Source of the DNA: an uncultured Clostridia bacterium
GTDB taxonomy: Bacteria; Bacillota; Clostridia; Christensenellales; UBA1242
Reading direction: 5' to 3'
DNA: 7,894 nucleotides
Assembly (NCBI GenBank): GCA_934725745.1
Contig: CAKVCH010000024.1
Span: 1-7,894 of the forward strand
Shown: positions 1 to 4,596 of the stretch, one piece after another
How positions within the stretch are numbered: position 1 is the first letter of the stretch
Layout: the number at the start of each line of letters is the position of its first letter
Notes under the pieces: generated by a model
What the model was told of the DNA's origin: nothing
Database searches by the model: none
What the model saw: the letters and a program-made list of their open reading frames with translations, nothing else
Made by a program: the position numbers and the translations under genes

Positions 1-677
1 GTCCAACTGGACCACAAGGCGAAATGGGGCCACAAGGGCTTCAAGGCGAAAGGGGCTTACAAGGAGAAATAGGTCCAACTGGTCTGCGTGGTGAGCAAGG
101 TGAAAGGGGATTGCAAGGTGAAGTGGGGCCAACTGGACCGCGTGGAGAACAAGGCGAGCGCGGGGAGCAGGGTGAGCGTGGGCAACAAGGTGAACCTGGG
201 CTCGTTGGGCTTACTGGACCAATGGGGCCAACGGGGCCGACTGGTGCCACGGGGCCGACGGGTCCAGCGGGGCAAGGACCAACTTTCACGGGACAAAACG
301 CGACGATTTTTCATATGGCGGGGCAAGATATAACAACAGGAACGCCACTTATGATGTCGGGAGTTATGACAAATAACGGACTTGTTTTGTCTAATAACGG
401 CATAACAATTCCAGCGACGGGTACATATCTTGTGACTTTTTATGTAAATAGGGCGTCGTCAGCGGACGGGACAGACGGCATATCGCTTGCAATTGACGAT
501 AAATTGGTGCAACAGACTTCACGACCGCTTAGTGAATCGTCGACTTCAAGCGGGCAATTTGTAATGAATCTATCTGAAGGAAATGTCCTAACGCTTGTTC
601 CAGTTGTCATAAACGCAAAAAGACTATTAGCCAACGGCGGACCTGGGGCGACGCTGACGGTTATTAGGTTGTCTTAA
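1..677 (+). CDS. Collagen-like surface protein with BclA-type C-terminal domain (5' end missing)
   Basis: The reading frame is open to the left edge: codons from position 3 already read P-T-G-P-Q-G, so the ATG at 24 lies inside the repeat and the true start is outside the window. About 29 Gly-X-Y triplets run to about 270. They are first rich in GEQ/GER/GLQ and end in the GPT-GPT-GAT-GPT series typical of bacterial collagen-like proteins. After a short GQGP junction, about 130 residues (about 285-677) read as a hydrophobic/polar alternating beta-rich domain. It resembles the C1q/TNF-like C-terminal domain of Bacillus BclA, with features such as ITIPATGTYLVTFYV and a final LTVIRLS. In that family the collagen stalk is trimeric and displayed on the spore or cell surface. 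The N-terminal targeting region cannot be seen, so location and anchoring are inferred. I am confident of a collagen-like protein and moderately so of the BclA-like domain. Confidence 0.88.
   Translation, partial: PTGPQGEMGPQGLQGERGLQGEIGPTGLRGEQGERGLQGEVGPTGPRGEQGERGEQGERGQQGEPGLVGLTGPMGPTGPTGATGPTGPAGQGPTFTGQNATIFHMAGQDITTGTPLMMSGVMTNNGLVLSNNGITIPATGTYLVTFYVNRASSADGTDGISLAIDDKLVQQTSRPLSESSTSSGQFVMNLSEGNVLTLVPVVINAKRLLANGGPGATLTVIRLS
45..152 (+). repeat. Two tandem 54-nt collagen repeat units
   Basis: Two adjacent 18-residue units begin at 45 and 99. They read GERGLQGEIGPTGLRGEQ and GERGLQGEVGPTGPRGEQ. Only two residues differ (I/V and L/P), while most DNA differences fall at third codon positions. 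This indicates an old duplication kept by selection on the protein. A third unit starts at 153 with GER but then diverges. Confidence 0.75.
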
Positions 678-695
678 AAGGTTTTAACCTTTTAA
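674..695. other. Palindromic hairpin overlapping the collagen gene stop codon
   Basis: TTAAAAGGTT and AACCTTTTAA form 10-bp arms around a 2-nt centre, or 9-bp arms with a 4-nt loop. The TAA stop at 675-677 lies in the left arm. It may stabilise the mRNA end or act as a weak first terminator. No clear T-run follows it on the + strand. Confidence 0.35.
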
Positions 696-748
696 TGAAA
701 GTTTAACATATAAAATTTTAATTTTATACATTTAAGGTAAAGATAAAA

Positions 749-782
749 AAGGCAAAGTTGTTAACCAATTTTGCCTTGTTTT
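749..782. terminator. Bidirectional terminator between convergent genes
   Basis: A 12-bp stem (749-760 with 766-777, core AAGGCAAA/TTTGCC) has a 5-nt TTAAC loop. One pair is G-U on the + strand transcript and becomes an A-C mismatch on the - strand transcript. On the + strand it is followed by GTTTTAT. On the - strand it is followed by a T-run, the complement of the A-run at 745-750. It therefore suits the ends of both the collagen-like gene and the convergent SHOCT-domain gene. Confidence 0.82.
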
Positions 783-803
783 ATAAATATTTATTTAAAA
801 TTT

Positions 804-1349
804 TTACTTTTTTAGTTCGTCTAGAATAAGATTTTTCATTTCTTCATCGGAAATGATGCCTTGTTTGTTGAGTTCTTTTATCTTTTCAATTTTTGCGTCG
901 ACATCCGTTTGAGTGGTTGTAGGCTTAATTTCTGTTTCTTGAGAAACTGTTGGTTCTGCGACTGGGGCAACGGTGTTTTTAATGCAAAGTTCTGCAATAA
1001 AGAAACCAACGCACACGCCAGGCGCGATTGCCATAAGGCTTTCGGATGAGATAAGTGTCAAAAATAGGATTGAGTTTAGAACGAGAGCAGTTATGCAAAG
1101 TCCGCGGTGAGTGCTACCATTTTTAGGCTTTACGCAAATGAAAGACGAAACAATAATTATTGCAACACAAAAGACAATTCCCATAACAAGTGTAGACTTT
1201 ATCAGATAAACATCGCCCAGCCCCGAATTAGCGGACGCTAATAAAGAAACTAAATTTAGCATATAAATTAAGATTGCAATTAAGATAGCGGACGATACAA
1301 TGCTAATGATTGACGCTGTAAGTTGGAACGCTCTTTTTGTTTTATTCAT
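804..1349 (-). CDS. Four-helix membrane protein with C-terminal SHOCT motif
   Basis: This 181-residue protein has four predicted membrane segments (about residues 10-36, 50-73, 83-101 and 104-124). A Pro/Thr/Glu-rich linker follows (about 125-150), then a short helical tail, IEKIKELNKQGIISDEEM, at about 154-171. The tail fits the SHOCT motif: a charged helix, G-I-I-[ST]-D/E-E-E-[MF], then a second charged helix. SHOCT is a short oligomerisation-type module common at the ends of bacterial membrane proteins; its precise role is unknown. The start is supported by an AAGGAGA ribosome binding site six bases before the ATG. The gene is alone on its strand, has its own promoter at 1505-1533, and converges on the collagen-like gene. 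No enzymatic motif is visible and I assign no specific function. Confidence 0.85.
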   Translation of the reverse strand: MNKTKRAFQLTASIISIVSSAILIAILIYMLNLVSLLASANSGLGDVYLIKSTLVMGIVFCVAIIIVSSFICVKPKNGSTHRGLCITALVLNSILFLTLISSESLMAIAPGVCVGFFIAELCIKNTVAPVAEPTVSQETEIKPTTTQTDVDAKIEKIKELNKQGIISDEEMKNLILDELKK

Positions 1350-1671
1350 AAAGATTCTCCTTAGTTATATTAAATTTTTTGGAATTTTTGTGGGAGTGCT
1401 TTTCCTACAAAACTGGTGGTTATTCAAACCTTTGATGCCACAACTTTTTGTGGATCTACGCGAAGTAAATTGAATTGTGAATACAAAGTAACATTATATA
1501 ATATATACTAGCAAAGAAACTTTTTGATGTCAAATAATTTTCCTTTCTTGTCGCGAAGATTGTGTGGAACTGTAAAGTTTTATTCTTATAGCAAATAAGG
1601 ATGAAACTTTTTTTATTACATAAAACTGTTAGACTTCGCCTTATTTAATTTAAGTAAAAGGGGGTGTAAAT
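1350..1671. other. Intergenic region between divergent genes
   Basis: No gene is seen here. The left half holds the - strand leader and promoter of the SHOCT gene. The right half would be the + strand leader of the small basic gene at 1672. It contains an 8-bp inverted repeat (AAATAAGG at 1593-1600, CCTTATTT at 1639-1646) enclosing a 6-bp hairpin, TTTTAT/ATAAAA, at 1611-1625. I could not place a convincing + strand promoter. Confidence 0.5.
1505..1533 (-). promoter_or_regulatory. Sigma-70-type promoter for the SHOCT membrane gene
   Basis: On the - strand a perfect TTGACA (1528-1533) is followed by a 17-nt spacer and TAGTAT (1505-1510), with an extended -10 TGC directly before it. Transcription would start near 1497, giving a leader of about 150 nt before the ATG at 1349. 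The leader contains a small hairpin, CCACAA/TTGTGG, at 1438-1453. Confidence 0.65.
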
Positions 1672-1871
1672 TTGGCATATCGCACTAGAAGACCTTACAG
1701 CACTAACAAGTCTAGACGAAGAAAAAAGAGTTCTTATACAGAGCTAGAAAGAATGGCTTACAATTTGGGTAAAGTAAGCGTGGCTTGAATAACCCAAACA
1801 GCAGAGTGTTTGAAAGTTACAAGAATGGTTGCACTGGTAAAACAACAAAAAATAGAAAACCACTAATTTAG
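1672..1871 (+). pseudogene. Frameshifted small Arg/Lys-rich protein gene (TTG start)
   Basis: A strong ribosome binding site, AAAGGGGGTG (about 1657-1666), precedes a TTG at 1672. The first frame reads MAYRTRRPYSTNKSRRRKKS, then a YTELERMAYNLGKV segment, and stops at TGA 1786-1788. The sequence continues sensibly in the -1 frame from 1776: KRGLNNPNSRVFESYKNG, then a KNRKPLI tail, stopping at TAG 1869-1871. One extra base near 1774-1776 would join the two parts into a protein of about 66 residues, with a basic N-terminus and the continuous segment LGKV-KRGLNNPNSRV. The pattern resembles small basic proteins I associate with Bacillota, but I cannot name the family or its function. The break could be a real mutation, a sequencing error or, less likely, recoding. 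The gene lies 15 bases upstream of another damaged gene. Confidence 0.62.
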
Positions 1872-1886
1872 TTTATAAAAGAGAAA

Positions 1887-2195
1887 ATGTTTGAGTATTC
1901 GTGCAAGAAAAAAAGTGGTTATACTGACACAAAAAATTATCCGCACAAAAACCACCTTGCAAAATATAATCGTTTAGGTAATGACGATGTTGAATATGTT
2001 ACTTTTACACATCATGATAAGGTTAAAATCAAAGATAAAATTTTTAAGACAATACCATTAAACAGTAATATTGACAAAAAGCAAAAAAACACCCAACCAA
2101 ACAATAAGTTTAGTTGGGTAAATTTGTGGCGGAGAACACAGGATTCGAACCTGCGGAGGCTTTCACCTCAACGGTTTTCAAGACCGCCGCTTTAA
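1887..2195 (+). pseudogene. Truncated conserved-looking gene fragment running into tRNA-Ser
   Basis: The frame opens with ATG at 1887, which has only a weak purine-rich sequence before it. It reads a protein-like segment (GYTDTKNYPHKNHLAKYNRL, then GNDDVEYVTFTHHDKVKIKD and KTIPLNSNIDKK) up to about 2085. Beyond that the codons are simply the complement of a tRNA terminator and of the tRNA-Ser gene. The last part (TQDSNLRRLSPQ and onward) is the well-known artefact of translating antisense to a tRNA. The likely explanation is a gene that lost its 3' end beside the tRNA. The first 65 or so residues may still resemble an intact family elsewhere. I do not recognise a function. It directly follows the frameshifted gene at 1672, and the pair may once have been one operon. 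Confidence 0.5.
2083..2119 (-). terminator. Rho-independent terminator of tRNA-Ser
   Basis: Read on the - strand, ACCCAACTAAAC pairs with GTTTGGTTGGGT across a 5-nt loop. This gives a 12-bp stem with one U-G pair, followed by G and seven T. It lies 7 bases after the CCA end of the tRNA. The wobble pair becomes a mismatch on the + strand transcript and no T-run follows there, so it serves the - strand. Confidence 0.9.
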
Positions 2196-2214
2196 ACCGC
2201 TCAGCCAATTCTCC
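2127..2214 (-). tRNA. tRNA-Ser (anticodon UGA)
   Basis: This is a class II tRNA of 88 nt including the encoded CCA (2127-2129). The acceptor stem GGAGAAT pairs with GTTCTCC. The anticodon loop is CTTGAAA, with TGA complementary to + strand 2178-2180. The long variable arm GAGG-tgaaa-CCTC is typical of tRNA-Ser, and the T arm is GCAGG-TTCGAAT-CCTGT. It reads UCA and, by wobble, other UCN codons. It is a stand-alone unit with its own promoter and terminator. Confidence 0.97.
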
Positions 2215-2225
2215 GTACAAAATGT

Positions 2226-2253
2226 ATTATACTTATTTACACTAAAATTGCAA
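2226..2253 (-). promoter_or_regulatory. Promoter of tRNA-Ser
   Basis: On the - strand TTGCAA (2248-2253), a 16-nt spacer and a perfect TATAAT (2226-2231) precede the first tRNA base at 2214 by 11 nt. This spacing fits a very short 5' leader. Confidence 0.75.
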
Positions 2254-2344
2254 GTGATTTTTGTTTATTTTTTTTTAAATGATTTTGTAAAGACTAAAAA
2301 ATGTTGGAATTTAGGATAGATTATAAAAATTTCTTCTATTTCTT

Positions 2345-2373
2345 TTGGAAAAATGATAAAAATTAGGTAAAAT
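2345..2373 (+). promoter_or_regulatory. Candidate promoter of the acetyltransferase-glmM operon
   Basis: TTGGAA (2345-2350), a 17-nt spacer and TAAAAT (2368-2373) lie about 77 nt before the ATG at 2451. The -10 box matches the consensus at 5 of 6 positions and the -35 box at 4 of 6. In such AT-rich DNA this is a reasonable but not unique candidate. Confidence 0.45.
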
Positions 2374-2450
2374 AAAAGAACCATTTATACTTTGAAAAAT
2401 CAAACGACACAAATATTTTGATTATTTCATATAGGAAAAAGGAGATTTTT

Positions 2451-3092
2451 ATGAAAATTAAAAAAAATAAACCTAAAATTTATGGGCGCGGGTCAGTCTT
2501 TATAGACGATAGCGCCACATTTGGCGAAAATGTTGTTATTTATCAAAACAACATAATAAAAGGGAATACCAAAATAGGCGACAATGTTGTGATAAAGCCA
2601 AATAATTACATAGAAAATTGCACAATAGGTGCGGGAAGTGTTATTGATTACAGTTATATGCAAGATAGCGTCGTGGGCGAGAATGTGTCGGTCGGACCTT
2701 TTTCAAGGCTTAGACCAAATTCACGCGTAGGTGATAATTGTAAAGTGGGGAATTTTGTCGAAATAAAAAATTCTACGCTCGGAAAGGGAAGCAAAGCAAG
2801 CCACCTAGCATACATCGGCGACACGGATATGGGGGATAATTGCAATGTCGGCTGTGGGGCAATTTTTGTAAATTACAATGGCAAAACGAAGTCGCGTTCG
2901 CATATAGGGAACAACTGTTTTATAGGTAGTAATGTCAATGTAATAGCACCTGTTAATATTGCAAGTGAAACATATATTTGTGCGGGGACGACTGTCACGA
3001 CGGACACATTGCCATATGATTTTGTTATTGGAAGAACTCGCGAAACGGTAAAACACGATTATGCAAAAAAATATAAAAAGGAGTCAAAATAA
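2451..3092 (+). CDS. Stand-alone GlmU-type glucosamine-1-phosphate N-acetyltransferase domain
   Basis: This 213-residue left-handed beta-helix protein is built from hexapeptide repeats (such as IGDNVV, IGAGSV, VGENVS, VGDNCK). It matches the C-terminal half of GlmU, which acetylates GlcN-1-P with acetyl-CoA. By spacing against E. coli GlmU, the key residues are present: R88 (R333), K106 (K351), H118 (catalytic H363), Y121 (Y366), N132 (N377), N141-Y142 (N386-Y387), S160 (S405), A178 (A423) and R195 (R440). The position of A380 is Cys135. The N-terminal uridylyltransferase domain of about 230 residues, with its nucleotide-binding signature, is absent; full GlmU is about 456 residues. I chose ATG 2451 because GGAG sits at the right distance before it; an in-frame TTG at 2418 would place that site inside the coding region. 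The stop overlaps the glmM start (TAATG), implying translational coupling. The enzyme would act directly on the GlmM product in the cytoplasm. Confidence 0.88.
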   Translation: MKIKKNKPKIYGRGSVFIDDSATFGENVVIYQNNIIKGNTKIGDNVVIKPNNYIENCTIGAGSVIDYSYMQDSVVGENVSVGPFSRLRPNSRVGDNCKVGNFVEIKNSTLGKGSKASHLAYIGDTDMGDNCNVGCGAIFVNYNGKTKSRSHIGNNCFIGSNVNVIAPVNIASETYICAGTTVTTDTLPYDFVIGRTRETVKHDYAKKYKKESK

Positions 3093-4408
3093 TGGGAATA
3101 TTTTTTGGAACAGACGGCATAAGGGGTGTCGTGAATGAATTTTTAACCGCGGATTTAGCATTTAAATGCGGTAACGCGGTGGCGGAAAAAGGTCAAAAGT
3201 TAGTTATTGGCGGGGACACAAGGACGACGAGAGAATTTTTGACATCTTCTTTTTCATCGGGGGTTATGAGTACTGGGGCAAACATTGTAGATATTGGCGT
3301 TTGCACGACTCCTGGAATTTCATACATTACAAAAGCCCTTAAAATGGATTATGGCGTGGTTGTCAGTGCGTCGCACAACCCACCACAATATAACGGGATT
3401 AAAATTTTTGACAGTACGGGCGTAAAACTTGGCGACGATAGAGAAGACGCTCTTGAAAGAAAATTTGTTAGGCAAAAACATAATGCGTTCCCAGATATTG
3501 GCAAGTATTCACAAAAATTTTCGCTTGTTAGGCTTTATGAAAACTATTTGGTGAGTGTTGCAGATTGTAACTTGAAAGGACTTAAAATTTTGCTTGATTG
3601 CGCTAACGGCGCGTCCTATAAAATTGCGCCTAGAGTTTTCCGCGAACTTGGGGCGGAAGTCATTGCTGTTCATTGCAAAAATGACGGCGAAAAAATCAAT
3701 CAAAAATGTGGTTCAACTTGCCCAGAAGAAATGGCGCGTCTTGTCAAAAAATATGGCGCGGATGCTGGTTTTTCTTTTGACGGCGACGCGGATAGAATTA
3801 TCGCGTGCGACGAAAGGGGCGAAATAATAGACGGCGATGTCATTATTTTTATGCTTGCAAAATACCTTAAAAAACAAGGAAAGTTACGCGACAATAAAGT
3901 TGTCGGAACAAGGCACACAAATAAGGGACTTGAAGAAGATTTGAAAAGTGAAGGCATAGACCTTATCAGAACAGACATTGGCGACAAATATGTTATTGCA
4001 AAAATGGAAGAAGAGGACTTGTCACTTGGTGGTGAAAAATCAGGGCACATTATTTTTCGTGATTATGCAAGCACGGGTGACGGAATCTTAACTGGCATTA
4101 AACTTGCGGAAATGATGAAAAAATCGGGCAAAAAGTTGAGTGAACTTTCCTTTGCACACCTTTATCCACAAGCGAACATTGACTGCATTGTCGCAGACAA
4201 AATGAAAATTATTAACAATGGACTTTTAACAAGCAAAATTGAAGAAGTCGAGAAGGCTCTTGGCGACTCTGCACGCGTTATGGTAAGGGTTTCTGGAACT
4301 GAGCCAAAAATCCGCATTATGGTCGAATGCAAAGACGAAGATGTGGCCTTAAAGTACGCAAAAGAAATTGAAAGCGTTGTCCACAGCGTTGATAGGGTAC
4401 AAAATTAA
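3092..4408 (+). CDS. glmM: Phosphoglucosamine mutase GlmM
   Basis: This 438-residue protein has the family's usual length and interconverts glucosamine-6-phosphate and glucosamine-1-phosphate in UDP-GlcNAc synthesis. Visible motifs, in order, are FGTDGIRG at the N-terminus (5-12), the active phosphoserine loop SASHNP with Ser94, the metal-binding DGDADR (230-235), the sugar-binding GGEKSGH (313-319) and the phosphate-binding RVSGTEPKIRI near 399-409. These separate it from PgcA/ManB-type mutases and point to GlmM. The segment after the metal loop reads GTRHTNKG where E. coli and Staphylococcus have the [ML]MSN.G type, and GDKYV replaces GDRYV; these are mild departures. The start is fixed by AAAAAGGAG about eight bases upstream and by the one-base overlap with the preceding acetyltransferase gene. 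A strong terminator follows, so the operon in this window has two genes. Confidence 0.96.
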   Translation: MGIFFGTDGIRGVVNEFLTADLAFKCGNAVAEKGQKLVIGGDTRTTREFLTSSFSSGVMSTGANIVDIGVCTTPGISYITKALKMDYGVVVSASHNPPQYNGIKIFDSTGVKLGDDREDALERKFVRQKHNAFPDIGKYSQKFSLVRLYENYLVSVADCNLKGLKILLDCANGASYKIAPRVFRELGAEVIAVHCKNDGEKINQKCGSTCPEEMARLVKKYGADAGFSFDGDADRIIACDERGEIIDGDVIIFMLAKYLKKQGKLRDNKVVGTRHTNKGLEEDLKSEGIDLIRTDIGDKYVIAKMEEEDLSLGGEKSGHIIFRDYASTGDGILTGIKLAEMMKKSGKKLSELSFAHLYPQANIDCIVADKMKIINNGLLTSKIEEVEKALGDSARVMVRVSGTEPKIRIMVECKDEDVALKYAKEIESVVHSVDRVQN

Positions 4409-4441
4409 AAAAAATTTTGTATTTAATAATAAATATAGGTT

Positions 4442-4477
4442 AAAAAAACTATTGATTACTTGGTCAATAGTTTTTTT
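4442..4477. terminator. Strong bidirectional terminator after glmM
   Basis: A 14-bp perfect stem pairs AAAAAAACTATTGA (4442-4455) with its complement at 4464-4477. Two further T-G pairs close a 4-nt loop. The A-run and T-run flanks let it stop transcripts in both directions: the glmM operon on the + strand and read-through from the - strand gene ending at 4597. The 120 nt between it and 4597 show no gene. Confidence 0.88.
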
Positions 4478-4596
4478 ATTGCGCAATTTAAGTTTAATAA
4501 GGCTTTCCTTTTTCAAAGTCCATACAAATAGACCTTTTAAAGTGAAAGCGCTTAGAAAAATTAAACTGTGCTTATATTTTTTGAATGCAGACTGCT

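Noticed and set aside
41..333. Open frames on the opposite strand and in other frames of the collagen region
   Set aside because: Gly-X-Y codon periodicity leaves all frames free of stops; their Pro/Ser/Arg-rich translations are mirror images of the repeat.
1763..1788. Programmed -1 frameshift in the small basic gene
   Set aside because: A TTTGGGT heptamer exists at 1764-1770, but slipping there meets TAA at once in the -1 frame. Between that stop and the TGA there is no usable slippery site, so mutation or sequencing error is more likely.
2120..2195. Protein tail TQDSNLRRLSPQ and following residues
   Set aside because: It is the translation of the strand opposite tRNA-Ser, a known annotation artefact.
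2395..2427. AATCAAA/TTTGATT inverted repeat in the acetyltransferase leader
   Set aside because: Seven A/T-rich pairs with a 13-nt loop are expected by chance in this composition.
2418..2450. Upstream in-frame TTG start for the acetyltransferase
   Set aside because: The GGAG ribosome binding site lies inside this extension and is well placed for ATG 2451; the added residues lack family resemblance.
3700..4050. 116-codon frame opposite glmM
   Set aside because: It is a shadow of the glmM coding sequence with no start signal and no recognisable motif.
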